Shown: positions 15,600 through 23,783 of the stretch, piece after piece
How the letters are laid out: each line of letters starts with the position of its first letter
Position numbering within the stretch: the stretch's first letter is position 1
Assembly (NCBI RefSeq): GCF_042665595.1
Contig: NZ_JBHTCT010000023.1
Coordinates: 1-26,721, forward strand
Direction of reading: 5' to 3'
Length of the DNA: 26,721 nucleotides
DNA from: Bhargavaea changchunensis
GTDB taxonomy: Bacteria; Bacillota; Bacilli; Bacillales_A; Planococcaceae
The notes under the pieces: generated by a model
What the model saw: the letters and a program-made list of their open reading frames with translations, nothing else
The model's database searches: none
What the model was told of the DNA's origin: nothing
Position numbers and translations under genes: made by a program

Positions 15600-17030
15600 A
15601 TGACCTCACAGAATCAGACAGACCCGGGTACCTCCGGGCAACCGGGCATGAAGTCAGACCTGAAGACCCGCCACATCACAATGATCTCAATAGCCGGGGT
15701 AATCGGCGCAGGGCTCTTTATCGGGAGCGGCGCGGTCATCAACTCCGTCGGGCCGGGCGCCATTCTCTCTTATGCTTTCGCCGGACTGATCGTCATCCTG
15801 GTCATGAGGATGCTCGGCGAGATGGCCGCAGCTTACCCGACGAGCGGCTCGTTCTCGACCTATGCGAATGAGGCAATCGGCCCGTGGGCAGGATTTACGA
15901 TTGGCTGGCTGTACTGGTTTTTCTGGGTTGTCGTCATCGCCATCGAGGCGCTTGCCGGGGCGGCCATCATCCAATATTGGATCCCGGACTTCCCGATCTG
16001 GCTGATGAGCCTGATCCTGACGGTGGCACTGACTGCTACAAACCTGTTTTCCGTCAAGGCGTTCGGTGAGTTCGAATACTGGTTCTCCCTAATCAAAGTC
16101 GTCGCGATTACGCTTTTCCTCGTACTTGGCGTTTCGGTCCTGTTCGGATGGTACCCGGGCATCGAGGCACCGGGCACGGTTAACCTGCTCGGCGAAGGCG
16201 GATTTATGCCGTCCGGCTTCGGGGCCATCATGCTTGGAATCACGGTCGTCATCTTCTCGTTCATGGGCACCGAGATCGTCGCGATCGCTGCCGGCGAGTC
16301 GGAAAACCCCGTCAAGTCGGTTCGTACAGCGACCAACAGTGTCGTCTGGCGGATCCTCATCTTCTATATCGGTTCGATTGCCATTGTCGTGACACTTCTT
16401 CCTTGGAACTCTGCGAACATCCTGGTCAGCCCGTTTGTTGCCGTGCTCGATCATATCGGCATCCCGGCTGCCGCACAGATTATGAACTTCGTCGTCCTGA
16501 CCGCGGTGCTCAGCTGCCTGAACTCGGCACTCTACGCAAACTCCCGGATGCTGTTCGGAATGGCCAAAAAGGGAGATGCTCCAAAGTACTTCCTTAAGCT
16601 CAGCAAAAAAGGCGTCCCGGTGCGCGCGATCCTTTTCAGCACCGTATTCTCTTATGTCGCGTGCATCATGAACTTCATCTCGCCGGATAAGGTCTTCCTG
16701 TTCCTGATCAACTCGTCCGGAGCGGTCGCCCTTCTTGTCTACCTGATCATCAGTGTCTCGCAGCTGCGCATGCGGAAGCGGCTCGAACAGGAGCGCGGCC
16801 ACCTGCCGGTCAAGATGTGGCTGTTCCCTTACCTGACATACGCGACGATCATCGCTGTCGCAGGCATCTACCTGGCGATGTTCTTTATCCCGTCGATGCA
16901 GATCCAGGTCATCCTGACCACCCTCGTCGCGCTGGGTGTTGTCGGCATCTACTTCGTGTTCTACCGGAAGAAGCAGGAAGCGACAGGGCTCGGACAGGCT
17001 CCGGCCCATGTGCAACGCTCACCGGAATAA
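15600..17030 (+). CDS. gabP: GABA/beta-alanine-type permease GabP
   Basis: The 476-residue APC-family permease is very close to B. subtilis GabP: LKTRHITMISIAGVIGAGLFIGSG, YPTSGSFSTYANEAIGPWAGFTIGWLYWFFWV, GEFEYWFSLIKVV, FSFMGTEIVAIAAGESENP, LLPWNSANILVSPFVAVLDHIG and NFVVLTAVLSCLNSALYANSRML. Twelve membrane segments are expected. B. subtilis GabP takes up GABA and also beta-alanine, which makes it a natural feeder for the mmsA/aminotransferase pathway here. The start at 15600 has AAAGGGGA upstream. It is a single-gene unit ended by the terminator at 17044. Confidence 0.93.
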   Translation: MTSQNQTDPGTSGQPGMKSDLKTRHITMISIAGVIGAGLFIGSGAVINSVGPGAILSYAFAGLIVILVMRMLGEMAAAYPTSGSFSTYANEAIGPWAGFTIGWLYWFFWVVVIAIEALAGAAIIQYWIPDFPIWLMSLILTVALTATNLFSVKAFGEFEYWFSLIKVVAITLFLVLGVSVLFGWYPGIEAPGTVNLLGEGGFMPSGFGAIMLGITVVIFSFMGTEIVAIAAGESENPVKSVRTATNSVVWRILIFYIGSIAIVVTLLPWNSANILVSPFVAVLDHIGIPAAAQIMNFVVLTAVLSCLNSALYANSRMLFGMAKKGDAPKYFLKLSKKGVPVRAILFSTVFSYVACIMNFISPDKVFLFLINSSGAVALLVYLIISVSQLRMRKRLEQERGHLPVKMWLFPYLTYATIIAVAGIYLAMFFIPSMQIQVILTTLVALGVVGIYFVFYRKKQEATGLGQAPAHVQRSPE

Positions 17031-17043
17031 TTTCGAAGATAAG

Positions 17044-17084
17044 AAATTCCCTCTGCGGATTAACTCCGCAGGGGGAATTTTGGT
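17044..17084 (+). terminator. Terminator of gabP
   Basis: AAATTCCCTCTGCGGA and TCCGCAGGGGGAATTT form a 16-bp stem with one G-U pair and a 5-base loop. The T-run follows the 3' arm. Confidence 0.88.
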
Positions 17085-17108
17085 TAAGGTGATCATCCTC
17101 CGTTGATT

Positions 17109-17184
17109 GGTATGGATTCGGCAGGAATGGGTCGGGACTCATCACCTATTTGGTGTGGACTCGGGCACCCCGAGGTAGGGATTC
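17109..17184. repeat. 21/22-bp periodic array (core GGTNNGGAYTC)
   Basis: The core GGTATGGATTC / GGTCGGGACTC / GGTGTGGACTC / GGTAGGGATTC starts at 17109, 17130, 17152 and 17174, spacings of 21, 22 and 22 bases, with unrelated sequence between. It sits between the convergent ends of gabP and the aldehyde dehydrogenase gene, flanked by their terminators. It is the least regular of the four arrays in the window. Confidence 0.75.
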
Positions 17185-17191
17185 ATGAAAG

Positions 17192-17220
17192 AAAAAAACA
17201 GCCGGAATCCAATCCGGCTG
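17192..17220 (-). terminator. Terminator of the panF-type operon
   Basis: On the minus strand CAGCCGGA and TCCGGCTG form an 8-bp stem with a 6-base loop, followed by seven Ts. It lies 14 bases after the stop codon of the last gene. Confidence 0.9.
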
Positions 17221-17234
17221 CTTCAATCTCTGGT

Positions 17235-18689
17235 TCAAATCCCGAACTTCACCGCAATATTCTTCACCTGCACATAGTTTCGCAGCGCGATAAAGCCTTT
17301 TTCGCGGCCGATGCCGCTTTTCTTGTATCCGCCAAACGGCATCTGGATGCCGCCGCCGGCTCCATAGTTGTTGATGAACACCTGTCCGGCCTTCACCCTC
17401 GAAGCGACGGTGTGGGCCACGTCGATGTCTTTTGTCCAGACACCGGCGACGAGTCCGTATTCCGTGTCATTGGCGAGCCGGATGGCGTCTTCTGCATCTT
17501 TGAACGTGAAGACGGACAGGACCGGGCCGAAGATTTCTTCCTGCGCGGCCGGGCAGTCATGGTCGAGTCCGTCAATGATGGTCGGGGCGATGTAGTGGCC
17601 GCCATCTCCGCCTTCCACCTTCACCGCATGGCCGCCCGAAATCAGCTTGCCCTGTGCCTTCGCTTCTTCGATCCGCTCCATGATGCGGTCGAACTGGCGC
17701 TTGTTCAGGATCGGTCCGATGTCCCTGTCGTCTTCTCCCCGACCGACTTCCAGTGCGTCAAAGCGGGCCTTCAGCTTGGCCAGGAACTCCTCTTTATAAT
17801 CTTCCTGGACGAGCAGACGCGACCCCGCCGAGCAGGTCTGGCCGGCGTTCTGGATGATTGCCCGGACCACTCCTCCGAGCGCTTTTTCTTCATCCGCATC
17901 GGCGAAGACGATGTTCGGCGACTTGCCGCCGAGCTCGAGCGTGACCGGCACGACGTTTTCAGCGGCTGATTTCATGACCGAGATGCCGGTCGGGACGGAA
18001 CCTGTGAATGTGATCTGGTTGATGCCCGGGTGTGCGGAAAGTGCTGCGCCCGCTCCCGCGCCGAGTCCCGTCACGTGGTTGTAGATGCCCTTCGGCAGCG
18101 GGCTGTCGGCGAACCATTCCGCCAGTGCATGGGCGGTCATCGGAGTATCCTCCGCGCTTTTCACGACGATGGCGTTCCCCGTCGCCAGTGCCGCCCCTAC
18201 GCTCCGCGCGATGATCTGGAGCGGGTAGTTCCACGGGATGATATGTGCCGTCACGCCCATCGGCTCGAGCACCGTCGCATTCAGCAGGCCATCTTCGATC
18301 GGGATCGTGTCTCCCATTACCTTGTCGGCTGCGCCGCCGTAGAATTCAAAATACCTTGCAGCCGCTTCGGCGTCGGCGCGTGCCTGCGACATCGGCTTGC
18401 CGACGTCCCTGCATTCCAGCTCCGCCCACTCTTCGGCATGTTCCCGAATATGGCGTGCCAGGTCGATCAGCAGATTCCCTCGCTCATGCGGCTTCCACGT
18501 CTTCCATTCTGCGCTTTCGAATGCTTCCGATGCGGCACGGACCGCTGCGTCGACGTGCTCCTCCGTGCCGTTGACAATCTCCGCAATTCGCACCCCGTCC
18601 GACGGATTGACGACCGGGAGCCATTCATCCCCGTCTCCACCGATCCACTCCCCGCCGATCAGCATCCGGATTCGTTTCATCTCACTCAT
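17235..18689 (-). CDS. NAD(P)-dependent aldehyde dehydrogenase; candidate 4-dehydropantoate dehydrogenase
   Basis: The 484-residue enzyme is a classical hydrolytic aldehyde dehydrogenase. PWNYPL carries Asn154, LELGGKSPNIV the general base Glu252, and GQTCSAGSR the nucleophile Cys286. The glutamate shows that it makes an acid, not a CoA ester. As the last gene of the panF operon, after an SDR and a DmlA-like decarboxylating dehydrogenase, its proposed job is oxidation of 4-dehydropantoate to 3,3-dimethylmalate (EC 1.2.1.33). The sequence family itself would also fit betaine aldehyde or other aldehydes. I use ATG 18689 (MSEMKRI), with GGAG 8 bases before and 13 bases after the SDR stop. The frame extends upstream but would overlap the SDR gene. 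Confidence 0.85.
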   Translation of the reverse strand: MSEMKRIRMLIGGEWIGGDGDEWLPVVNPSDGVRIAEIVNGTEEHVDAAVRAASEAFESAEWKTWKPHERGNLLIDLARHIREHAEEWAELECRDVGKPMSQARADAEAAARYFEFYGGAADKVMGDTIPIEDGLLNATVLEPMGVTAHIIPWNYPLQIIARSVGAALATGNAIVVKSAEDTPMTAHALAEWFADSPLPKGIYNHVTGLGAGAGAALSAHPGINQITFTGSVPTGISVMKSAAENVVPVTLELGGKSPNIVFADADEEKALGGVVRAIIQNAGQTCSAGSRLLVQEDYKEEFLAKLKARFDALEVGRGEDDRDIGPILNKRQFDRIMERIEEAKAQGKLISGGHAVKVEGGDGGHYIAPTIIDGLDHDCPAAQEEIFGPVLSVFTFKDAEDAIRLANDTEYGLVAGVWTKDIDVAHTVASRVKAGQVFINNYGAGGGIQMPFGGYKKSGIGREKGFIALRNYVQVKNIAVKFGI

Positions 18690-18702
18690 CCCCTTTTCTC
18701 CT

Positions 18703-19449
18703 TTAAAGACCCCTTCCGCCATCGATGCGCAGCGTTGTCCCTGTCACCATCGAGGCGTCATCCGACAGCAGGTAGACGACGCCGCCCGAAATGTCTTCCG
18801 GCTGGATGAGCCGGCCGAGCGGGACGCTTGAGGCGAAGATGCTTTCCCTTGTCTCCGATACGTCCGCATCCTTCGCGGTGAACTTGGCCAGCATCTGTGT
18901 GTCGGCCGGGCCCGGATGGATCGTGTTGACGCGCACGTTGTCTTCCGCCAGTTCAATGGCCAGCGCGCGGGTGAAGCTTTCGGCAGCCCCCTTGGAGGCG
19001 ATGTACGATTGGAGGCCCGGCCGCGGGCGGACCGCGGAAACTGACGCGATCGTGATGATCGAGCCTGACTTCGCATCCTTCATGTAGCGGGCCGCCTCAC
19101 GGGACGTGATGAACAGACTGGTCGCATTGACGTCCATCAGGCGGTGCCATTCTGAGACCGAAACGTCGGTGATCGGTGTCGCCGGCTGTGCGATGCCGGC
19201 CGCATTGACCAGGCCGTCGATGCGGCCGTTTTTTTCATGCATGTCCCGGAACACTCCGGCAATTGCTTCCTCATCGAGGATATCCGCCTCAAACGGCGTG
19301 AATCGGTCGTGATCCAGTTCCTCCATCGAAGCCTGCTTCAGGTCGATTCCTCCGACCTTTGCACCTTCTTCAAGCAGCTTCTTCACGATGGCGCGGCCCA
19401 TTCCGCCGCCGGCGCCCGTCACGATGACCGTCTTCCCTTCGAGTCTCAT
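18703..19449 (-). CDS. Short-chain dehydrogenase/reductase; candidate pantoate 4-dehydrogenase
   Basis: The 248-residue protein is a classical SDR. The NAD(P)-binding motif TGAGGGMG is at residues 11-18, NAAG at 82-85, Asn108, the catalytic serine in IASVS (136 or 138), and Tyr149 with Lys153 in YIASK. SDRs oxidise alcohols to aldehydes or ketones. Asp36 after the second strand (GGID) suggests NAD(H). In this operon the likely substrate is the primary alcohol of pantoate, giving 4-dehydropantoate (EC 1.1.1.106) for the downstream ALDH. The pairing with an ALDH and a malate-type decarboxylating dehydrogenase supports this, but the substrate is inferred. It starts 3 bases after the preceding gene ends. 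Confidence 0.83.
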   Translation of the reverse strand: MRLEGKTVIVTGAGGGMGRAIVKKLLEEGAKVGGIDLKQASMEELDHDRFTPFEADILDEEAIAGVFRDMHEKNGRIDGLVNAAGIAQPATPITDVSVSEWHRLMDVNATSLFITSREAARYMKDAKSGSIITIASVSAVRPRPGLQSYIASKGAAESFTRALAIELAEDNVRVNTIHPGPADTQMLAKFTAKDADVSETRESIFASSVPLGRLIQPEDISGGVVYLLSDDASMVTGTTLRIDGGRGL

Positions 19450-19452
19450 CCG

Positions 19453-20538
19453 TCATCCCTCCGATTTCACGTTTTTCTTCTTTTTCATCGCCAGGAGGAT
19501 GGCTTCCCCCATCTGGGCGGTCGTCGCATCCCCGCCGATGTCTTTTGTACGGACCGCGCCTTCTGTCAGCACTGCCTCAATCGCCTCCAGGATGCGTTTG
19601 GCTGCTTTATGCTCACCCAAATGCTCAAGCATCAGTGCTGCGGACCAGATTTGCGCGATCGGATTGGCAATGCCCTTTCCGGCGATGTCCGGTGCGGAGC
19701 CATGGACCGGTTCAAACATGGACGGATAGTCTTTTTCCGGATTGATGTTCCCGGACGGGGACAAGCCGAGACCGCCGACAATTCCCGAGCCCAAGTCTGA
19801 CAAAATGTCGCCGAACAAGTTTGAAGCGAGCACCACTTCGAACGACTGCGGCCGCTGGACAAAATAGGCGGCGAGCGCGTCCACATAATATTGTTCGAAC
19901 TCCAGCCCGCCGAATTCCTCAGCCATCACACGACTGACATGCTCGTCCCACAGCTTGTTCGCGTGGATGACGGCGTTGGACTTCGTGGCGCTTGTCACTT
20001 TCTTCAGGCCGTGCTTTTCGGCATAGCTGCCTGCCGCACGTGCAATCCGTTCGACGCCCGCACGGGTCATGATGGTGTTCTGGACGGCGATTTCGCCTTC
20101 CTGTCCCGCGTAGAGCCGACCGCCGCTGTCTGAGTATTCGCCTTCGGCATTCTCGCGGAAGATGACAAAGTCGATGTGATCTCCGTTGGCCAAAGGGGAC
20201 GGGATGCCAGGAAGCGATTTGACCGGGCGGAAGTTGACGTACTGCCGGAACTGCTTCCGGATTGGCATGATCAGCTCCCAGATGGTCACTTCATCAGGCA
20301 CCCGCGCATCCCCGATCGCCCCGAACAAAATGGCGTCAAACGATTTCAGCCTCTCCATACCGTCTTCCGGCATCATTCTTCCGTGCTTCAGATAGTACTC
20401 CGAATTCCATGAGAATTCCTTGCACTCCAGTCTGAAATTATCCTGACGTTCTGCTGCATTCAGCACCCGGAGCGCCTGCTCCATCACTTCCGGACCTATT
20501 CCGTCTCCCGCGATGACCGCGATTTGATAGGTGTTCAT
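19453..20538 (-). CDS. DmlA/tartrate dehydrogenase-like beta-decarboxylating dehydrogenase; candidate 3,3-dimethylmalate dehydrogenase
   Basis: The 361-residue enzyme belongs to the isocitrate/isopropylmalate dehydrogenase family, in the D-malate/tartrate branch (B. subtilis YcsA, E. coli DmlA). Visible residues are AGDGIGPEV (10-18), WELIMPIRKQFRQY with Arg94 and Arg98, FRENAEGEY with Arg128 and Tyr135, SATKSNA with Lys186, and metal ligands Asp220, Asp244 and Asp248. It should oxidise and decarboxylate a 2-hydroxy-acid with NAD+ and a divalent metal. D-malate enzymes of this class are known to accept 3,3-dimethylmalate (EC 1.1.1.84), whose product would be 2-oxoisovalerate. The second of two adjacent ATGs (20538) has the better spacing to AGGGA; the first is at 20541. 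It overlaps the M20 stop. Confidence 0.87.
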   Translation of the reverse strand: MNTYQIAVIAGDGIGPEVMEQALRVLNAAERQDNFRLECKEFSWNSEYYLKHGRMMPEDGMERLKSFDAILFGAIGDARVPDEVTIWELIMPIRKQFRQYVNFRPVKSLPGIPSPLANGDHIDFVIFRENAEGEYSDSGGRLYAGQEGEIAVQNTIMTRAGVERIARAAGSYAEKHGLKKVTSATKSNAVIHANKLWDEHVSRVMAEEFGGLEFEQYYVDALAAYFVQRPQSFEVVLASNLFGDILSDLGSGIVGGLGLSPSGNINPEKDYPSMFEPVHGSAPDIAGKGIANPIAQIWSAALMLEHLGEHKAAKRILEAIEAVLTEGAVRTKDIGGDATTAQMGEAILLAMKKKKNVKSEG

Positions 20539-21770
20539 CATTCCGTCCCTTCCCGGTTCAGGAAGCGCAGTGCCGCTTCGCGGTAAATCGCGGTTGTCTC
20601 GGCAAGCTCTTCAATATCCACGTATTCGTCGATCTGATGCGGGATGTCCCGGTCACCTGCACCGATCGTGACGATCGGAACACCGTGCACATGGAGGAAT
20701 GTTCCGTCTGTGGCACCCGGCACGCCGTTGTAGATTGGCTCTTTCCCCGTCACATGCTGCACCGCCCCGTAAATCGCCTGGACGACAGGCTCGTCCTTGG
20801 AAGTCGCGGTTGCCGGACGGTCATCGAGAATGGTCAGTTCGCAGTTAAAGTCAGGGTCTTCCGCCTTCAGCTTTTCGATAATGGCATCGATCTTACCCCG
20901 GAGCTCTTCGTGGTCCTGCGCCGGCACCGTGCGAATATCAAGTTTCATCCGGCAGTGATCCGGGATGACGTTGATCTGTGCATCGCCCTTGACCGGCGCC
21001 TGGAGGATGGTCGGCGTGATCGACGGCCATTTCAGGTATGGGTCCTCTCCAAGGCGTTCCTGCTCCGCTTTCTCCAGCTTTTCGAGCTCGACAATGAAAC
21101 GGGCCATCCGCCAGTTCGGGTTGATTCCGCTCCAGGAAATCGCTCCGTGGGCCATCTTGCCGTACATGTCGACCTGGATACGCATCGCGCCTCGCTGGGC
21201 GATGCAGACGTTGTTTTCCTCCGGCTCGCAGATGATGGCGCCGTCCACGCCGTCCGCCCAGCCCTGCCGGATAAAGTGTTTGATGCCGATCATCATGCCT
21301 TCCTCATCACACGGGATGCAAAGGATGATCTTGCCCCTGAAGTCCTCCCCGTCCTGGAGAATCGAGTGTACGGCAGTAATCATGCAGGCCAGATTGCCCT
21401 TCGTATCATTCGTGCCCCTTCCGTACATGCGGCCGTCGATGATTTCCGCGCCGAACGGGTCGTAGGTCCATGCTTCCCGGTTCCCTTCCGTGACGACATC
21501 GGTATGCCCTTCGAATAAAAGCGTGGGGCCGGGTTTCCCCGAGTCGACGATCCCGATGACGTTCGGCCTTCCGGGGACGACTTCTTCGACGTGTGTTTCG
21601 ATCGCATAGCCACGGAGCACATCCGCCACGTAGTTCGCGACCTTTTCTTCATTTCCGCCCGGGATTCCCTCGCCCCGGTAGACGCTTTCGATCCTGACGA
21701 GTTCCTGCGTCAGGCGGATGACCGCCTCACGGTCTCTCAGATAAGTTACGCTCTTCATTTCGGTCTTCAT
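20538..21770 (-). CDS. M20 ArgE/DapE-family amidohydrolase; candidate pantothenate hydrolase
   Basis: The 410-residue metallohydrolase is of the ArgE/DapE/ACY1 type. Metal ligands and catalytic residues are visible: EGHTDVV with His89 and Asp91, GRGTNDTKG with bridging Asp122, CDEEG with Glu156-Glu157, CEPEENN with Glu182, and His378 near the C-terminus (DIPHQID). The family cuts N-acyl amino acid and dipeptide amide bonds. Pantothenate is N-pantoyl-beta-alanine, so it fits this chemistry. The gene lies directly between panF (4-base overlap) and the dehydrogenase (overlapping), so hydrolysis of the imported compound is the natural role. The classical pseudomonad pantothenase was described as an amidase with an acyl-enzyme step, so this would be a different enzyme class. 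Confidence 0.85.
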   Translation of the reverse strand: MKTEMKSVTYLRDREAVIRLTQELVRIESVYRGEGIPGGNEEKVANYVADVLRGYAIETHVEEVVPGRPNVIGIVDSGKPGPTLLFEGHTDVVTEGNREAWTYDPFGAEIIDGRMYGRGTNDTKGNLACMITAVHSILQDGEDFRGKIILCIPCDEEGMMIGIKHFIRQGWADGVDGAIICEPEENNVCIAQRGAMRIQVDMYGKMAHGAISWSGINPNWRMARFIVELEKLEKAEQERLGEDPYLKWPSITPTILQAPVKGDAQINVIPDHCRMKLDIRTVPAQDHEELRGKIDAIIEKLKAEDPDFNCELTILDDRPATATSKDEPVVQAIYGAVQHVTGKEPIYNGVPGATDGTFLHVHGVPIVTIGAGDRDIPHQIDEYVDIEELAETTAIYREAALRFLNREGTE

Positions 21771-23242
21771 GCGATCTCCCCTTTTCTGATTCGCTCATAG
21801 TCATAGGCTTCCTGCTTCATGATCAGGCTGAAGATGATGAAGGCGACGAATGACAGAAGGACCGGCAGTGTGACGGTATGGACGCCGAACAGGTTTCCGT
21901 TCGCCTGGTTGTAAAAATGGATAGCGATATAACTGCCGATACCGACGATCATCGAGGCAATCGCCCCGTATTTGTTGGCGTACTTCCAGTAGAGCCCCAG
22001 AACGATCGGCCAGATAAACGCCGCTTCAAGCCCACCGAAAGCAAACAGGTTCAGGAAGATAAGCAGATCGGGCGGGTCGAGTGCCAGGATGTAAACGATG
22101 ATCCCTAGGACCGCGGTCACGCCGAAGCTGGCCCTTTTGATCGTCTTGATGCTGGCATCCGGCTTGATGTAGTTCAGATAAACGTCTTTCACGACAGTGG
22201 AGGAAACAAGGATCAATAGCGAGTCGACCGTTGACATGATGGCAGCCATCGGCGCGGCAAGCACGATCCCTGCCAACCAGGCCGGCAGCACTTCCATCGA
22301 GATAAGCGGGATGACCTTATCTCCAACATCGATGCCGGGAAGGATCGGCCGTGCAAAAATTCCGATCAGGTGCATATTCAGCATGATCACTCCAGTGACA
22401 ACCGTGCCGATGATCAGTGCGCGGTGCATCGACGTCGAGTTTTTATAGGACATCGAGCGGACCGCGATCTGAGGCAACCCGACCACTCCGACCCCCACGA
22501 GGATCCAGAACGAAGATACATAGGCTTTCCCGAGGTTTCCATCCGCGCCGAATGGCGTGACAAGATTTGGATTCTCCGAAACGAGATCATTGATGATGTT
22601 CGTCACCCCACCACCTGCGATGATGACTCCCGTAAGGAGGACCAGCGTTCCGACGACCATGACTGCACCCTGCACCGCATCGGTCACTGCGACAGCCCGG
22701 AATCCGCCGATTGTGACATAGACCAGTACTGAAACCGCAAAGATGAGAAGAGCTGTGTGATAGCTCAGGCCGGTCAAAGATTCGACGAGGCGCGCCCCGC
22801 CGATCCACTGTGCAGCCATTGCCGAGAACAGGAAAATGATAATTGCGCCCGCTGACAGGATGACGACAGGCGCACTGTTATAACGGGCCTTAAGAAAGTC
22901 GACAAGCGTCAGCGCGTCATACCGCCGGGCCATGATTGCGAATTTCTTTCCGAGAACCATCAGGACAAAATAGCCCGTGACGACCTGCGACATTGCCAGG
23001 AGCACCCAGCCGAAGCCCATCGTATAGGCTGTTCCCGGCCCGCCAAGAAAGCTTGATGCACTGCCGTAAGTTGCGACCATCGTCATCGCAAGGACGAATC
23101 CTCCCAGTTCACGGCCGCCCAGGAAATAATCTTTCAGAAAGTTCTCATCCGAAACCTGCGCCCCTTTGCGGCTGGACCAGACCCCGATAAAGAAAATGAT
23201 GACGAGGAAAACAAGAAGAGGAATGATGACTTCCCAGTTCAT
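21767..23242 (-). CDS. panF: Sodium/pantothenate symporter PanF-type permease
   Basis: The 491-residue SSS-family permease resembles E. coli PanF along its length: YFLGGRELGGFVLAMTMVATYGSASSFLGGPGTAY, GKKFAIMARRYDALTLVDFLKARY, AAQWIGGARLVESLTG, FWILVGVGVVGLPQIAVRSMSYKNS, GIVLAAPMAAIMSTVDSLL and LLIFLNLFAFGGLEAAFIWPIVLGLYW. PanF imports pantothenate with sodium. It overlaps the yhdT-like gene by 4 bases on one side and the M20 gene by 4 bases on the other. Coupling of panF to catabolic dehydrogenases rather than to CoA synthesis genes is unusual and suggests that pantothenate is used as food. Substrate assignment within the SSS family is by resemblance and by the yhdT partner. Confidence 0.87.
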   Translation of the reverse strand: MNWEVIIPLLVFLVIIFFIGVWSSRKGAQVSDENFLKDYFLGGRELGGFVLAMTMVATYGSASSFLGGPGTAYTMGFGWVLLAMSQVVTGYFVLMVLGKKFAIMARRYDALTLVDFLKARYNSAPVVILSAGAIIIFLFSAMAAQWIGGARLVESLTGLSYHTALLIFAVSVLVYVTIGGFRAVAVTDAVQGAVMVVGTLVLLTGVIIAGGGVTNIINDLVSENPNLVTPFGADGNLGKAYVSSFWILVGVGVVGLPQIAVRSMSYKNSTSMHRALIIGTVVTGVIMLNMHLIGIFARPILPGIDVGDKVIPLISMEVLPAWLAGIVLAAPMAAIMSTVDSLLILVSSTVVKDVYLNYIKPDASIKTIKRASFGVTAVLGIIVYILALDPPDLLIFLNLFAFGGLEAAFIWPIVLGLYWKYANKYGAIASMIVGIGSYIAIHFYNQANGNLFGVHTVTLPVLLSFVAFIIFSLIMKQEAYDYERIRKGEIA

Positions 23243-23517
23243 TGCAGCTCCTCCTCTTCCTCAAACGGCACGTCCTTGAAGAAAACCTTTACGACAAATG
23301 CAACGAGTGCCGTGATTAGGATAAATCCGATCACGCAACTGTAAAAGAACCAGTCCGGCATGCCCAATATGTACGAATACTCCTCCACCGGCCTCGAACC
23401 CATCCCGTAGGCGAATCCGAACCACCAGGCAAAATTCAGAAGCGCGAGGCCGCAGCCGATCAGCGCCTCCCGGTTGGCAACTTTAAAACGCCAGTCTGTC
23501 TTGTCCCTGTTATCCAT
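23239..23517 (-). CDS. yhdT: YhdT family (DUF997) small membrane protein
   Basis: The 92-residue protein has two hydrophobic helices (EALIGCGLALLNFAWWFGFAYGMG and WFFYSCVIGFILITALVAFVVKVFF) and an acidic C-terminus. It matches the YhdT/DUF997 family, whose genes lie next to panF in many bacteria including E. coli. It is presumably an accessory subunit of the symporter. It is the first gene of the six-gene operon. The ATG at 23517 has GGGGGAG just upstream. Confidence 0.85.
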   Translation of the reverse strand: MDNRDKTDWRFKVANREALIGCGLALLNFAWWFGFAYGMGSRPVEEYSYILGMPDWFFYSCVIGFILITALVAFVVKVFFKDVPFEEEEELQ

Positions 23518-23692
23518 GCTTCTCCCCCTTTCCCAATCCCCGTTTCAACTCCCGGAATCGGAACTTTTATTCTACAAAACTTGCGGTCCATTGACATGGG
23601 ACTTCACATCCAAAGCACCCACTCACCTATTAAATATTATAGAACATAATTTTCTGATTCGTCTGCCAACATGTTCATAAATACTTGTCTTC

Positions 23693-23711
23693 ACTTGACA
23701 GTGTGTCCACG
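23693..23711. promoter_or_regulatory. Operator candidate shared with the mmsA/pucR region
   Basis: ACTTGACAGTGTGTCCACG matches the 19-bp palindrome at 6953-6971 (ATTTGACAATGTGTCAAAT) at 13 of 19 positions, including an unbroken TTGACA and TGTGTC with the same spacing. In both places TTGTC precedes it (start 7 bases before TTGACA at mmsA, 10 bases before it here). It lies about 175 bases upstream of yhdT, so it could be bound by the PucR-type protein acting as activator. Confidence 0.5.
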
Positions 23712-23771
23712 GTAGATTCAGCGGAAATTATTGTTTCAGATCAGGAAACTGCAAAAAAATACAAAGTATGC

Positions 23772-23777
23772 TATAAT
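23772..23777 (+). promoter_or_regulatory. Promoter -10 for the DUF2187 leader
   Basis: A perfect TATAAT lies here, with a weak -35 (CTGCAA, 23749-23754) 17 bases upstream. Transcription would begin around 23784 and enter the structured leader. Confidence 0.65.
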
Positions 23778-23783
23778 GAAACT

